Shown here piece by piece: positions 26,377 through 36,262 of a DNA stretch of 64,000 bases. The translations under genes and the position numbers were made by a program. Each line of letters begins with the position of its first letter. Positions within the stretch are counted from its first letter, which is position 1. Source of the DNA: Edaphobacter lichenicola (GTDB lineage: Bacteria > Acidobacteriota > Terriglobia > Terriglobales > Acidobacteriaceae); contig NZ_JACHDY010000004.1 of NCBI RefSeq assembly GCF_014201315.1, forward strand, positions 248,001-312,000, given 5' to 3'. The notes under the pieces are model-generated. The model did no database searches, was not told the DNA's origin, and saw nothing but the letters and a program-made list of their open reading frames with translations.

Positions 26377-27276
26377 GCCCGCCACCAGAACCGGCTTGCC
26401 CTTCTCATTCAGCCCGATCCGCCCCATCGGCGTCTCATGGTCGTGCGTAAACAACACCAGCCAGTTCTCCGGAATCGCCCGCGAGTAGAACCGCTTCCGC
26501 TGCGCAATCGTCTCCACCGGATCCAGGTCATACCCCATCACCCACGTCGGATCGAGATGCCAGCTGGTCGGAATTAAATCCGAGATATAGCAGGCATGTT
26601 GCCCCTTCGACTCCACGTGAATCGCCATCAACTGCGCCGTATGACCAGGAAAGACCTCGACGCTAACGCCCGGACAGATCTCCGGATTCGCCCTGATTCC
26701 AGCCTCATCCAGCAGTGTCATCTGCCCCGATTCCACCAGCGGGTCATAGTTCTGCGACAGATAACTCACCCGGTCCCGATCCAGCTGCAAGTGACCATGT
26801 TCCACCTCGCCACGATGCGCAAAGTACCGCGCATTCGGGAACGTCGGAGTCACCGAGCCATCGGGATGCAGCGTAGTGTTCCACCCGCAGTGGTCGAAGT
26901 GAAGGTGAGTATTCACCACCACATCCACCTCCTCAACCCTCACCCCAGCCGCGGCAAGAGACTGCGGCAGAAGCTCCTGGTTGCAATGGATCTCCCGCAT
27001 CTTCGCCGGCTGCTTATTGCCGACTCCGGTCTCGATCACCACCGTCTGTTTGCCTGTTCGCACCACCACCGTATTCAGCCCCAGCAGAATGCGGTTCTGC
27101 TCATCCGCCGCGGCGCGCTTCTCCCACAACGGCTTCGGCACCACGCCGAACATGGCACCGCCATCGAGCTTATAGCTTCCATCCGTACATACGATGAGCT
27201 CGAACTCCCCAACCTCAGCCCGCGCCCGAACCAGCTCCGCAGCCGCATCCTGCAGCCCACTCCCGTCAACGCCCAT
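26359..27276 (-). CDS. MBL-fold metallo-hydrolase
   Basis: 305 aa from the ATG at 27276, with GAGGG 5 nt upstream (a GTG at 27291 is possible). The zinc motif HLHFDH (His124, His126, Asp128, His129) is complete; GHTAQL and ISDLIPTSWHLD give further ligands, and the last His is in FTHDHE. Overall it resembles the AHL-lactonase/quorum-quenching-like and N-acyl-hydrolase branch (TGVGNKQPAKMREIH, NARYFAHRGEVEHG). The substrate is not known. The final residues GVHTPF and the stop lie in palindromic element copy 3. Confidence 0.9.
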   Translation of the reverse strand: MGVDGSGLQDAAAELVRARAEVGEFELIVCTDGSYKLDGGAMFGVVPKPLWEKRAAADEQNRILLGLNTVVVRTGKQTVVIETGVGNKQPAKMREIHCNQELLPQSLAAAGVRVEEVDVVVNTHLHFDHCGWNTTLHPDGSVTPTFPNARYFAHRGEVEHGHLQLDRDRVSYLSQNYDPLVESGQMTLLDEAGIRANPEICPGVSVEVFPGHTAQLMAIHVESKGQHACYISDLIPTSWHLDPTWVMGYDLDPVETIAQRKRFYSRAIPENWLVLFTHDHETPMGRIGLNEKGKPVLVAGVHTPF

Positions 27277-27326
27277 AAGTCCCTCACTCACATCCTACTG
27301 TGAGGGATACAGGCAGAAGTAGCAGT

Positions 27327-27740
27327 TCAGACCCGCGAAGCCGCCAGCAGCTCGACGCTGGCCGCAACATGCTCTCCAGGGACACCGGCAACCATCCCCG
27401 CTGTCTCGGCCGCAGTCACCAGCGCCCCCGTCGTAGGAGCACGCTTGCTCTGGAAGCACTGCCGGCAAAGCACCGGGCGCCCCTGTGTCGGCTTGAACGG
27501 CACAGTAGTCTCCACCCCGCACTCCGAGCACTCCGTACGCGTCTCGGTTCGCGACAGGCCCGCCGCCGCCGGCCCCGTGCCCGCCTTCAGCCCCACCCCG
27601 GATCGTTTGGACTTGCAAGGCTTACAGCGCTTTGGGTCGTTCTTGAATTGTTTGTCGAAGAAAAAAAGTTGTTCCCCGGCGGTGAAGATGAACTCGCCGC
27701 CGCAGTCTGCGCAGGTTAATAGCCGATCCAGAAATTCCAT
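27327..27740 (-). CDS. Zinc-ribbon protein with two four-cysteine sites
   Basis: 137 aa. Cys10/Cys13 with Cys39/Cys42 form an N-terminal zinc ribbon (LTCADCGGEFIFTAGEQLFF, RCKPCK), as in the probable zinc-binding domain found in many bacterial proteins. Cys71/Cys74 with Cys92/Cys95 (TECSECGVETTVPFKPTQGRPVLCRQCF) form a second, CxxC-x17-CxxC site. The C-terminal tail is Ala/Val-rich. Likely a nucleic-acid or protein binding factor; function unknown. Confidence 0.85.
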   Translation of the reverse strand: MEFLDRLLTCADCGGEFIFTAGEQLFFFDKQFKNDPKRCKPCKSKRSGVGLKAGTGPAAAGLSRTETRTECSECGVETTVPFKPTQGRPVLCRQCFQSKRAPTTGALVTAAETAGMVAGVPGEHVAASVELLAASRV

Positions 27741-28026
27741 GCCGCTTCTCCCGTCCTACGGAAAGGAAGAACACCCGAGGGCCTGATCGTGGCAACACCG
27801 CAAGGGGGTTTACCTTTACTGATGACCGTTACTCTTTGGATTTGAAGGGGCCCGAAACTACGAGTTCGTGGAATTTGCTTTGGTTTGCCGGTCAATATGA
27901 ACCAGAAACAGGTTCTATCTGCCGGGGCTAGCCGATGGCGGGAGTCCATCTCTAGCGGTTCAGACGGGCCGCCTCTTCAAACTCTCTGATCGAGGAAGAG
28001 GCGGCACATCCTGGTTGCGGAGCTGA
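27741..28026. other. Gap without a gene; hairpin at its right end
   Basis: No convincing coding sequence was seen in these 286 bp. The right part carries the rpsU terminator-like stem; GAACC/GGTTC around 27901-27917 is a minor hairpin. Confidence 0.4.
27968..28005 (-). terminator. Hairpin downstream of rpsU
   Basis: GCCGCCTCTTC (27968-27978) pairs perfectly with GAAGAGGCGGC (27995-28005), 22 nt after the rpsU stop on the minus strand. There is no U-tract, so it may stabilise the 3' end rather than terminate. Confidence 0.5.
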
Positions 28027-28224
28027 CTAATCCTGCTCCTTACGGACCTTCTTACGATTGCGCTTACGTGCAAGCGCTTCTTTCACACGCTTCTTCTCAC
28101 CTGGTTTCAGATAAAAAGAGTGACGCTTGACTTCCTTGATAATGTCTTCTGTCTGCACCTTGCGCTTAAAGCGCCGCAGGGCATTCTCAAGGGGCTCGCC
28201 TTCTTGTACTCGAACCTCTGCCAA
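28027..28224 (-). CDS. rpsU: 30S ribosomal protein bS21
   Basis: 65 aa. AEVRVQEGEPLENALRRFKRKVQTEDIIKEVKRHSFYLKPGEKK and the basic tail RKRNRKKVRKEQD are typical. The start is a TTG at 28224 with GGAGGT 9 nt upstream; no ATG gives a sensible product. S21 supports mRNA base-pairing on the 30S subunit. It is monocistronic here and divergent from the gamma carbonic anhydrase gene. Confidence 0.95.
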   Translation of the reverse strand: MAEVRVQEGEPLENALRRFKRKVQTEDIIKEVKRHSFYLKPGEKKRVKEALARKRNRKKVRKEQD

Positions 28225-28365
28225 GAAAAATACACCTCCAACCACTCCCAAGGGGGATATCTACTAGAATACTCGTCTTTAGCGCGAAAAGCACACAAAT
28301 CGTTGGTAATTAGGGGGTGGATACCACTCTGAAATCTTTTGCATTCCAAAGGTAGAATTTGTTAC

Positions 28366-28887
28366 ATGATTCGCACTTATCAGGCACACACACCGGAAAT
28401 TCCTGCCAGTTGCTACGTCGACCAGTCGGCTCAAGTCATCGGTGACGTCACCCTCGGCGAACAAGCCAGTGTCTGGATGAACGCCGTCGTCCGGGGCGAC
28501 GTGAATTCGATCCGCATCGGCGCAAAAAGCAACGTACAGGACTGCGCCGTCCTTCACGGCATGCGCCATCTCTACCCCGTAATCGTAGGCGAGCTCGTGA
28601 CCATCGGCCACAACGCAACCGTGCACGGATGCGTGCTCGAAAATATGGTCCTGGTCGGCATCGGCGCGACCATCCTCAACAACGCCAGGATTGGCGAGGG
28701 ATCGATCATAGCCGCGGGAGCGGTAATTCCTGAGCACACCGTGATTCCACCCAACTCTCTCGTTGCTGGAGTTCCAGGCAAGGTGCGGCGAACCCTCGGC
28801 GATGCGGATCGGACGCTGATCCTCAAGTACGCACAGAACTACCTCGACTACACCGCGATCTATCTGGCCGAAGCAGCCGGCGCGTAA
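28366..28887 (+). CDS. Gamma carbonic anhydrase family protein (YrdA-like)
   Basis: 173 aa left-handed beta-helix built of hexapeptide repeats (IGDVTLGEQASVWMNAVVRGDVNSIRIGAKSNVQDC). Likely metal ligands are His64, His82 and His87 (VLHG, GHNATVHG). The family binds zinc or iron; many members lack measurable carbonic anhydrase activity. C-terminal helix (DADRTLILKYAQNYLDYTAIYLAEA). ATG at 28366 with AAAGG upstream. Followed 32 nt later by hisS. Confidence 0.92.
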   Translation: MIRTYQAHTPEIPASCYVDQSAQVIGDVTLGEQASVWMNAVVRGDVNSIRIGAKSNVQDCAVLHGMRHLYPVIVGELVTIGHNATVHGCVLENMVLVGIGATILNNARIGEGSIIAAGAVIPEHTVIPPNSLVAGVPGKVRRTLGDADRTLILKYAQNYLDYTAIYLAEAAGA

Positions 28888-28919
28888 ATCCCGCGTCGCT
28901 TTCGCTACACTAGGAAGTG

Positions 28920-30212
28920 ATGGCTACTTTGAAGGCAGTACGCGGGACTCGGGACTTGTTGCCTCCCGAGACGGCGCTTTGGAACTATGTGGAGGCTACG
29001 GCGAGAGCCGTCTTTGCACGCTACGGATTTGGGGAGATTCGCACGCCGATCTTCGAGGATACGACACTCTTCGCCCGCGGCGTAGGCGAGGAGACCGACA
29101 TCGTCTCCAAGGAGATGTACACCTGGGAGGATCGCGCGCGAGCCGATAGCGACAGCGCGCAGAGCCTAACCCTCCGTCCCGAAAACACCGCCGGCGTCGT
29201 TCGTGCCTACATCGAGCACAAGCTCGCAGACACGGGAATGCTACAGAAGCTCTTCTACATCGGCCCGCAGTTCCGGCGCGAGCGGCCCCAGCGTGGACGC
29301 TATCGCCAGTTCTGGCAGATCGGCGCAGAGGTCCTCGGACCAGCGTGGTCAGGCGCGGACAGCCCCCTGCGCGATGCAGAAGTTCTCGAGATGCTCTCCA
29401 CCTTCCTCAACGAACTCGGCGTGAAGGGCTGGAAGCTCGAAGTGAACTCGGTGGGTTCCTCGACCGACCGGCCCAGGTACATCGCTGCCCTGCGTGAGGC
29501 GTTGGCTCCCGTGAAGGATCAAATGAGCGCAGACAATCAGCGCAGAGCAGAGACGAACCCGCTACGTGTGCTGGACTCGAAGGATGCTGGCGATCAGGAG
29601 ATTATCAACAGCCTGCCCAAGATCGCGGACTTCCTCGATGAAGCCAGCAAAGAGCACTTCGCGCAGGTGCTTGCCGCACTCGATGCCTGTGGCGTCGCCT
29701 ATACCGTGAATCCACGTCTGGTTCGCGGCCTCGACTACTACACGCGAACCACCTTCGAGTTCACCGTTCCCGACGGAAGCGGACTCGGAACGCAGAACGC
29801 TCTGCTGGGAGGCGGTCGCTACGACGGACTCTCCGAGATGCTCGGCGGCCCGAAGGCTCCCGGAATCGGCTTCGCGATCGGAGAAGATCGATTGATCCTG
29901 ACGCTTCAAGCCCAGGAGTCAGCTGCAGTTGCACTGAAGCTCGATGCCTTCATCGCTCCGATGGGAATCGCACAGAATGCAGCCGCACTAGCCTTGGCGC
30001 AGGAGCTTCGCCGAGCAGGACTCGCGGTTGAAATTGGAGACGGAAGCTTCCGGCTGAAGAAGTCCTTCGAAGCCGCCGACAAGCTAGCCCGGCGAATGGT
30101 GATCGTCGGCGAAGATGAGGTTTCGTCGGGTATCCTGACGGTTAAAGACTTTAGCGCCGGAGAGCAGACAAAGGTGCCTCGAGCTCAACTTGCGGGTTTT
30201 CTTCGCGCTTAG
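28920..30212 (+). CDS. hisS: Histidyl-tRNA synthetase
   Basis: 430 aa class II synthetase that charges tRNA-His. KAVRGTRDLLPPE at the start, motif 2 FYIGPQFRRERPQRGRYRQFWQIGAEVLG, the histidine-specific LVRGLDYYTRTTFEF and motif 3 APGIGFAIGEDRLILTL are all present, with a C-terminal anticodon-binding domain (about 335-430). The ATG at 28920 has AGGA 5 nt upstream. It is followed by aspS after 66 nt, a common pairing in bacteria. Confidence 0.97.
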   Translation: MATLKAVRGTRDLLPPETALWNYVEATARAVFARYGFGEIRTPIFEDTTLFARGVGEETDIVSKEMYTWEDRARADSDSAQSLTLRPENTAGVVRAYIEHKLADTGMLQKLFYIGPQFRRERPQRGRYRQFWQIGAEVLGPAWSGADSPLRDAEVLEMLSTFLNELGVKGWKLEVNSVGSSTDRPRYIAALREALAPVKDQMSADNQRRAETNPLRVLDSKDAGDQEIINSLPKIADFLDEASKEHFAQVLAALDACGVAYTVNPRLVRGLDYYTRTTFEFTVPDGSGLGTQNALLGGGRYDGLSEMLGGPKAPGIGFAIGEDRLILTLQAQESAAVALKLDAFIAPMGIAQNAAALALAQELRRAGLAVEIGDGSFRLKKSFEAADKLARRMVIVGEDEVSSGILTVKDFSAGEQTKVPRAQLAGFLRA

Positions 30213-30278
30213 GATTCTGCTCCAGTCTCCGATAGGCAACTTCGAGAAAACGACTTTGTTTTGAAAGTGAATGAGATC

Positions 30279-32135
30279 ATGTTGGACTTTTTAGGCACTC
30301 TGCAACGCACTCACATGTGCGGCGAACTTCGTATCGAACAGGACGGTCAGGAGATCGTCCTCATGGGTTGGGTCAACCGTCGCCGCGACCACGGCAACCT
30401 CATCTTTCTCGATGTGCGCGACCGCAGCGGCATCACCCAGGTTGTCCTCGATAAAGAGGTCTCCAGCGAGGCGCACGCCAAGGCCGAGGCCGCGCGATCC
30501 GAGTACGTCGTCGCGGTCAAGGGCAAGGTTCGCCGGCGCGGCGCGGGGCTCGAGAATCCCAACATGCCGACCGGCGCAATCGAGATCGTCGCCAGCGAGC
30601 TGCTACTGCTGAACGAAGCGAAGACTCCTCCGTTCTCGCCCGCCGAAGAGGCGATTGCCAACGAAGAGGTTCGGTTGAAGTATCGCTATCTTGACCTCCG
30701 TCGTTCGGAGATGCAGCATAACTTCGAGCTGCGCAGCAAGGTCGCGATGGCGATCCGCAACTACCTCGTCGAGCAGGGCTTTCTTGAGATCGAGACTCCC
30801 TTCATGACGCGGTCCACTCCCGAAGGCGCACGCGACTACCTGGTGCCCAGCCGCGTTCACGCCGGCAGCTTCTATGCGCTGCCGCAGTCCCCGCAGATCT
30901 TCAAGCAGATCCTGATGATCTCCGGCTTCGACAAGTACTTCCAGATCGCGCGCTGCTTCCGCGACGAAGATCTACGCGCCGACCGCCAGCCAGAGTTCAC
31001 CCAGATCGACCTCGAGATGAGCTTTCCCCAGCAGGAGAAGGTCTTTCGCGTGGTCGAAGGGTTTCTCACCGCCGCGTTCAAGACAGCCTCGATCTCGTTG
31101 ACGACGCCCTTCGTGCAGATGACCTACGACGACGCGATTCGCAACTACGGTATCGACAAGCCGGACATGCGACTGCCTGCGATGGTCTCGCTGACCGACG
31201 TACTCACGCCGGAGGTGCGCGAGTCGCTGAAGATCGAAAAGGATCTGCCAGTGCTCGGGTTCTGCATTCCCAAGGCGGGCACTCTCAGCGGAACGCAGAA
31301 GCGTGCGCTGGTGGAGGAGATCCGCGCAACGTTCGGCGACAGCGGTCTCGACTTTCTAGATGTAACGCGGTTGAAGACGAACGAGGCATTCGCTCCGCTG
31401 GCTACGGCGATAGAAGCGAAGCTCTCAGACGAGCAGACTCGCGTTAAGGCAGCCGCGAAGCAGACAGACGCTGCCGACCTGGTCATCGTGATCACCCCAA
31501 AACTCGGTACGCCTGCAAAGTGGAACCACGATCCGCAGTGGATCTACAAGCGGGTGGGTGCGCTACGACTGCAGCTTGCGGCCAAGTTCGCAGACAAGCA
31601 CAAGCTCTTCGAAAAGACCGGCACCGAAGCCGACTACAAGTTTCTCTGGGTCACCGACTTCCCCATGTACGAGTGGGATGAGGAGACCAAGGTCTGGAAC
31701 GCAGCACATCACCCCTTCACCTCTCCTCATGAAGAGGACATCAAGGCCGGCCGTCTGACCAACGACAAGGGCGCTGTACGAGCGCTCGCCTACGACATCG
31801 TCCTGAACGGCACCGAGCTCGGTTCAGGTTCAATCCGTATTCACCGGCAGGATGTCCAGGCAGAGATCTTCCGCTCTCTCGGCATGTCGGACGCCGAGGC
31901 GAAGGAGCGCTTCGGCTTCTTCCTCGATGCACTTGAGTACGGCACACCCCCACACGGCGGCATCGCGCTCGGCCTCGACCGCATCGTGATGATCCTCGCC
32001 GGCGCAACCAGCCTGCGCGAGGTCATTGCGTTCCCCAAAACGGCCAAGGCGATCGACCTGATGGTGGATGCGCCTACGCCGGTCAGCGATCAGCAGATGC
32101 GCGAGCTACACCTGAAGACGGTGACTCGAAGTTAG
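30279..32135 (+). CDS. aspS: Aspartyl-tRNA synthetase
   Basis: 618 aa, bacterial type. An N-terminal OB fold ([30 protein letters not shown]), catalytic motif 1 around [25 protein letters not shown], motif 2 [26 protein letters not shown], a GAD-type insertion (about 290-420) and motif 3 [15 protein letters not shown]. Ends with [12 protein letters not shown]. Whether it also charges tRNA-Asn cannot be told; no gatCAB genes are seen. ATG at 30279 chosen over TTG/GTG codons up to 18 nt upstream. Confidence 0.96.
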   Translation: MLDFLGTLQRTHMCGELRIEQDGQEIVLMGWVNRRRDHGNLIFLDVRDRSGITQVVLDKEVSSEAHAKAEAARSEYVVAVKGKVRRRGAGLENPNMPTGAIEIVASELLLLNEAKTPPFSPAEEAIANEEVRLKYRYLDLRRSEMQHNFELRSKVAMAIRNYLVEQGFLEIETPFMTRSTPEGARDYLVPSRVHAGSFYALPQSPQIFKQILMISGFDKYFQIARCFRDEDLRADRQPEFTQIDLEMSFPQQEKVFRVVEGFLTAAFKTASISLTTPFVQMTYDDAIRNYGIDKPDMRLPAMVSLTDVLTPEVRESLKIEKDLPVLGFCIPKAGTLSGTQKRALVEEIRATFGDSGLDFLDVTRLKTNEAFAPLATAIEAKLSDEQTRVKAAAKQTDAADLVIVITPKLGTPAKWNHDPQWIYKRVGALRLQLAAKFADKHKLFEKTGTEADYKFLWVTDFPMYEWDEETKVWNAAHHPFTSPHEEDIKAGRLTNDKGAVRALAYDIVLNGTELGSGSIRIHRQDVQAEIFRSLGMSDAEAKERFGFFLDALEYGTPPHGGIALGLDRIVMILAGATSLREVIAFPKTAKAIDLMVDAPTPVSDQQMRELHLKTVTRS

Positions 32136-32389
32136 AGCCGATTTCTCGTTGATCTAGAGTGCAATGCCCCGGAAGCCCATGTCTCAGATTCGAGACACAG
32201 CACACCCGCGTTCGCCAGGGTCCGGTCTCCAAAAACATCGCGCCTCCTCGCCTCCGCCGCGCCACATTCCAAAGTCAATCTCTGCATGGTAGACTCGCGT
32301 TTCCCTGTAACACGTGGGTCGCTTTGTGCATCTGACTGACGTGGTACGAAGCTCAGCCGCTTAACGCAGAAGTCGGAGTCCGGAAGATT

Positions 32390-33676
32390 ATGAGAGATAC
32401 CCTTGGTGTTCTACTCGCTGGTGGCGCAGGCGAACGGCTCTTTCCCCTCACCCGCGATCGCGCAAAGCCCGCCGTCCCCTTCGCCGGCCAGTACCGCATC
32501 ATCGACATCACCCTCTCCAACTGCATCAACTCCGACCTTCGCCACGTCTACATCCTCACCCAGTACAAGGCGCTCTCCCTCAACCGCCACATCCGCGAGG
32601 GGTGGGGCACCGTCGTAGCCAACGAGCTAGGCGAGTTCATCGAGATCCTTCCCCCCATGCAGCGCGTCTCCAAGTCCTGGTACCAGGGCACCGCCGACGC
32701 CGTCTACCAGAACATCTACTCCATCGGCTCCGAAGAACCCAAATACGTCCTCATCCTCTCCGGCGACCACATCTACAAGATGAACTACGCCCTCATGATG
32801 CAGCAGCACGCCGACTCAGGCGCCGACGTCACCATCGCCACCCTCCCCATCAAGCCGGAAGAGGTGCCTTCCTTCGGTGTCGTCGAAGTAGCCCGCAACG
32901 GCGAGGTCACCGGCTTCGAGGAGAAGCCAAAAGAAACCAAGCTCCGCTCGCCCTTCAACCCAGACATGGTCGACGCCTCCATGGGCATCTACATCTTCAA
33001 CACCGACGTGCTTATCCCCGAGCTCATCAAGGACGCCGAAGACCCCGACTCCAAGCATGACTTCGGCCACAACATCCTGCCCAACATCCTCGGCCGCGTC
33101 AAAATGCGCGCCTACAACTTCGTCGACGAGAACAAGCAGAAGGCTCTCTACTGGCGCGACGTCGGTACCCTCGAGGCCTACTACGAGGCCAACATGGACG
33201 TCGCCGGCGTCACCCCTACCTTCAACCTCTACGACAAATCCTGGCCCATGCGCACTCGCCCCTACCAGTACCCGCCCGCCAAGTTCGTCTTCGGCGAACC
33301 CGGCCGCACCGGCATGGCCATCAACTCCATCGTGGCCGCCGGCACTATCGTCTCGGGAGCAGTCGTGCGCAACTCCGTCGTCTCGCAGGACGTCCGCGTC
33401 AACTCCTACGCCGACGTCGATTCCTCGATCGTCTTCTCCCACGTCAACATCGGCCGCCACTGCCGCATCCGTCACGCCATCATCGACCGCGACGTCCACA
33501 TTCCCGACGGCACGGTCATTGGCTACGACCCCAACGAGGACAAGAAGAACTACTTCGTCTCCCAGAGCGGCCTCACCGTTGTCACCCGCGACTACTCTGT
33601 CTACGAAAACCCTGTCTCTCCGGAGTTCCTCAACCGAGACACCCCAGGCAAGCCCGTAAACGTAGGACCAGAATAA
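32390..33676 (+). CDS. glgC: Glucose-1-phosphate adenylyltransferase
   Basis: 428 aa. Makes ADP-glucose for glycogen. LAGGAGERLFPLTRDRAKPAVPFAGQYRIIDITLSNCINS is the nucleotidyl-transferase signature; WYQGTADAVYQN, LSGDHIYKMNY, FEEKP and WRDVGTLEAYYEANMD follow, and a left-handed beta-helix domain begins near residue 300. The Arg/Lys residues of the effector site near the N-terminus (RDRAKPA) are kept. GGAAG precedes the ATG. No other glycogen genes are nearby; palindromic element copy 4 follows 16 nt after the stop. Confidence 0.97.
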   Translation: MRDTLGVLLAGGAGERLFPLTRDRAKPAVPFAGQYRIIDITLSNCINSDLRHVYILTQYKALSLNRHIREGWGTVVANELGEFIEILPPMQRVSKSWYQGTADAVYQNIYSIGSEEPKYVLILSGDHIYKMNYALMMQQHADSGADVTIATLPIKPEEVPSFGVVEVARNGEVTGFEEKPKETKLRSPFNPDMVDASMGIYIFNTDVLIPELIKDAEDPDSKHDFGHNILPNILGRVKMRAYNFVDENKQKALYWRDVGTLEAYYEANMDVAGVTPTFNLYDKSWPMRTRPYQYPPAKFVFGEPGRTGMAINSIVAAGTIVSGAVVRNSVVSQDVRVNSYADVDSSIVFSHVNIGRHCRIRHAIIDRDVHIPDGTVIGYDPNEDKKNYFVSQSGLTVVTRDYSVYENPVSPEFLNRDTPGKPVNVGPE

Positions 33677-33691
33677 GAGGGCAGTCTTATT

Positions 33692-33791
33692 CCCGACCAA
33701 AGGGAGGACCGAAGCAGTCAGCCTTACCCAAACAAGGTATACAAGTCACGAAGTGACCGCCGCCCGCGCAGGGCGCCCGTCCGGCAGGACA
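33692..33791. repeat. Dispersed palindromic element, copy 4 (right half)
   Basis: Runs from CGACCAAAGGGAGGACC through GGTATACAAGTCACGAAGTGACC to CCCGTCCGGCAGGACA; the left arm is missing. Begins 16 nt after the glgC stop. Confidence 0.92.
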
Positions 33792-33884
33792 CGTGCTGCT
33801 ATCTGGGCGCACTCAAGGAAGCAAAAAACAGGGCCGCCAATCAGGCGACCCGTTTCTTCTTACACGCTCAACTCAGCGACAAAC

Positions 33885-34721
33885 CTACTGCTTGCCAATT
33901 CGATACACCACGCCGCCGGAGATCGAGAAGAACTCCCGCGTCTCGGTCCCGAAGTGCTCCAGGATCAGATCCGGCGAAACCCGGATCGCCCAGTTCTTCG
34001 AGCGATTGAAGTCGATACTCGCTCCCAGCGCCGCAATTGGCTTCGTACGGTTCGAATAGAGGCCCGTAGCCGCGTACGCCTCGGCCTTCGACACCACCAG
34101 ATCCTTAAAGCTGTAGTCAAAGGTTCCGTGAGACACGCCGCCGTAGCCATGGAAGTTCAACGCGGCATAATGGTTCCTGTACTTGGTGCGATACTGCGCG
34201 CCTGCCATGATCGTATTCAGGTAAACCAGTGGCCGGTTGTTGATGCCGGTACCGCCCGTCGTACTCGTGGGCCGGGTAATTCCCGAGTTCGCGAACACAG
34301 GTGTCGTTCCCGCATCGATGCGGTAGTCAACCCCTACGCCGATAGCCCGCGTAAACCAGTGATCTCCCGGCAACCAGTACGTGCCCAGCACCTCGCCGCC
34401 GCCCAGGTTCATACGGTTGGGCAAAGACTGCCCCGCCTGGAAGTTCATAAAGTTCAGGCCGCCGTAGATCTCATACTTGTTGTCGTACGTCGCCGGCGCC
34501 GCAAGAGCGATCTTCGTATTCGTGATCGGCACCGTATTCTGCGTCGGCTGTGTGGCCGAGGACGAAGTAGCCTGCGCCCGGCCCAGCGTCCCGCCCGTCA
34601 TCAGTAAACCCGTTGCCAACACTCCAAAGAAGGCGCGTTGCCCTGTCCTCCGCGCCCCGGTCAACTTCCATGCACCACTCGTCTTCAATCGCAACATCCG
34701 TCTCCGCATCTCTTCCAGCAT
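33885..34721 (-). CDS. Predicted outer-membrane beta-barrel protein
   Basis: 278 aa. A basic N-terminus and signal peptide ([26 protein letters not shown]) precede a Ser/Thr/Gln linker and a chain of alternating, aromatic-rich strands ([80 protein letters not shown]). It ends in an aromatic-containing strand as OM barrels do. No enzymatic motif; function unknown. Several Met codons near the start make the exact N-terminus uncertain. Confidence 0.75.
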   Translation of the reverse strand: MLEEMRRRMLRLKTSGAWKLTGARRTGQRAFFGVLATGLLMTGGTLGRAQATSSSATQPTQNTVPITNTKIALAAPATYDNKYEIYGGLNFMNFQAGQSLPNRMNLGGGEVLGTYWLPGDHWFTRAIGVGVDYRIDAGTTPVFANSGITRPTSTTGGTGINNRPLVYLNTIMAGAQYRTKYRNHYAALNFHGYGGVSHGTFDYSFKDLVVSKAEAYAATGLYSNRTKPIAALGASIDFNRSKNWAIRVSPDLILEHFGTETREFFSISGGVVYRIGKQ

Positions 34722-34874
34722 CTGCTACTGCACTTACCCTTTGTACACATACCAAGATATAACGTTCAGCCAACATCTGCTTCGGCCCCCGCGGCGTATC
34801 TCTTCATAGCGCACACCTGTGCGACAATAGTGGGTGGCAGTCGGAACATGCGTCAGGCTGCAGGGAGAAACAGT

Positions 34875-35087
34875 ATGGGCGAACTATTTACACCAACACA
34901 TCTCATCGTCATCGCCGTAGTCGTCCTGGTCCTCTTCGGCGGCAAAAAACTGCCCGAGCTCGGCAAAGGTCTCGGCGAAGGACTCCGCGGCTTCAAGGAC
35001 GGGATGAAGGGCGTCACCGACGAGGTCAACAAGCCGACCGAGACAACCCACGCCGTCACTCCCAAGCCTGAAGAATCTGTCAAATAA
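34875..35087 (+). CDS. tatA: Sec-independent protein translocase TatA/E
   Basis: 70 aa. One N-terminal TM helix ([14 protein letters not shown], about 9-22) followed by the amphipathic helix [20 protein letters not shown] and an acidic or polar tail, the TatA layout. GGGAG 8 nt before the ATG supports the start. It forms the twin-arginine translocation pore; tatB and tatC are not adjacent. Palindromic element copy 5 lies 50 nt downstream. Confidence 0.95.
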   Translation: MGELFTPTHLIVIAVVVLVLFGGKKLPELGKGLGEGLRGFKDGMKGVTDEVNKPTETTHAVTPKPEESVK

Positions 35088-35137
35088 CTCGACTTCCTCC
35101 CCGCGAACCAACTCCTCTTGCTAGAAGCCAATTCCTG

Positions 35138-35332
35138 TGTCCTGCCGGACGGGCGCCCTGCGCGGGCGGCGGTCACTTCGTGACGTGTGTACCGGTCTTG
35201 GCGGAATGAGCGGCACGGTCCTCCCGTTGGTCGGCATAGAATTCAGCTTGCGACCAACGGGAGCACCAAGCGAAGCGGTATACAAGTCACGAAGTGACCG
35301 CCGCCCGCGCAGGGCGCCCGTCCGGCAGGACA
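35138..35332. repeat. Dispersed palindromic element, copy 5 (full, 195 bp)
   Basis: Complete outer arms (TGTCCTGCCGGACGGGCGCC / GGCGCCCGTCCGGCAGGACA), inner arms CCGTTGGTCG / CGACCAACGG and both small GTCAC hairpins. Exactly as long as copy 1. Located 51 nt after the tatA stop, ending 20 nt before ppk2. Confidence 0.96.
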
Positions 35333-35351
35333 AAACGAGGGAACCATTCGA

Positions 35352-36158
35352 ATGAAGATCAAATCCCCCTACCTCATCAAGCCAAACGCGCACATCCGGC
35401 TCGCAAAAAAATCCACCTCAGACACCGGCAGTTACAAGTCCGAGGAAGCCGCCGCAGCAGTCCTGGCCAAGCACCGCACCCAGCTCGCAGCCCTGCAGGA
35501 CGTCTTCTACGCCAGTCAGACCAAAGCCCTCCTCATCGTCCTCCAGGGCATGGACACCGCCGGCAAAGACGGCACCATCAGCCACATCTTCTCCGGCATC
35601 AACCCCCAGGGCTGCGACGTCGCCTCCTTCAAAGTCCCCACCCCGCTCGAAGCCCGCCACGACTTCCTCTGGCGAGCCCACGCCCAGGTCCCGCCCCGGG
35701 GCATGATCAACATCTTCAACCGCTCCCACTACGAAGACGTCCTCTCCCCGCGCGTCCACAAACTCATCACCGACAAAGTCATGAGCCGCCGTCTCGACGA
35801 CATCAACGAGTTTGAGAGCATGCTCTTCGACAACGACGTCCTCATCTTGAAGTTCTACCTGCACATCTCGCACGACGAGCAGACCCGCCGCCTCCAGTCC
35901 CGCATCGACGACAAGCAGAAGCACTGGAAGCTCTCCGAGGCCGACCTCCACGAGCGCAAGTTCTGGCCCCAATATATCGAAGCTTACGACCGCATCCTCT
36001 CCACCACCAGCCCCAGACACGCCCCCTGGTTCGTCATCCCCGCCGACCACAAGTGGTACCGCAACATCGCCATCTCCGCCATCCTCGTAGACGCCCTGCA
36101 AAGCCTGAAATTAAAATTCCCCGCGCCAACCCTCGACGCCTCCACCATCAAGCTCTAA
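35352..36158 (+). CDS. Polyphosphate kinase 2 family protein
   Basis: 268 aa. Walker A GMDTAGKDG (66-74), Walker B-like FNRSHYEDV (122-130) and the lid ISHDEQTRRLQSRIDD are canonical PPK2 features. It uses polyphosphate to phosphorylate nucleotides (GDP or ADP, or AMP for some classes); the class cannot be settled by eye, although the N-terminal region and length fit one-domain members. Element copy 5 ends only 20 nt before its ATG, and element copy 6 begins right after its stop. Confidence 0.93.
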   Translation: MKIKSPYLIKPNAHIRLAKKSTSDTGSYKSEEAAAAVLAKHRTQLAALQDVFYASQTKALLIVLQGMDTAGKDGTISHIFSGINPQGCDVASFKVPTPLEARHDFLWRAHAQVPPRGMINIFNRSHYEDVLSPRVHKLITDKVMSRRLDDINEFESMLFDNDVLILKFYLHISHDEQTRRLQSRIDDKQKHWKLSEADLHERKFWPQYIEAYDRILSTTSPRHAPWFVIPADHKWYRNIAISAILVDALQSLKLKFPAPTLDASTIKL

Positions 36159-36257
36159 GGTATACAAGTCACGAAGTGACCGCCGCGAACCGGGGTCCCC
36201 GCAAACGGGTCTTCGTTTGCGGGGTGGCCACGCGCAGGGCGCCCGTCCGGCAGGACA
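36159..36257. repeat. Dispersed palindromic element, copy 6 (right half with extra hairpin)
   Basis: Starts directly after the ppk2 stop (1 nt) with GGTATACAAGTCACGAAGTGACC and ends CCCGTCCGGCAGGACA. It contains the extra hairpin CCCCGCAAACG (36197-36207) / CGTTTGCGGGG (36214-36224), as in copy 2. Confidence 0.92.
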
Positions 36258-36262
36258 TCGGG

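Noticed and set aside
27716..27949. 77-aa open frame between the zinc-ribbon gene and rpsU
   Set aside because: Overlaps the zinc-ribbon start and has no ribosome site or homology that I can see.
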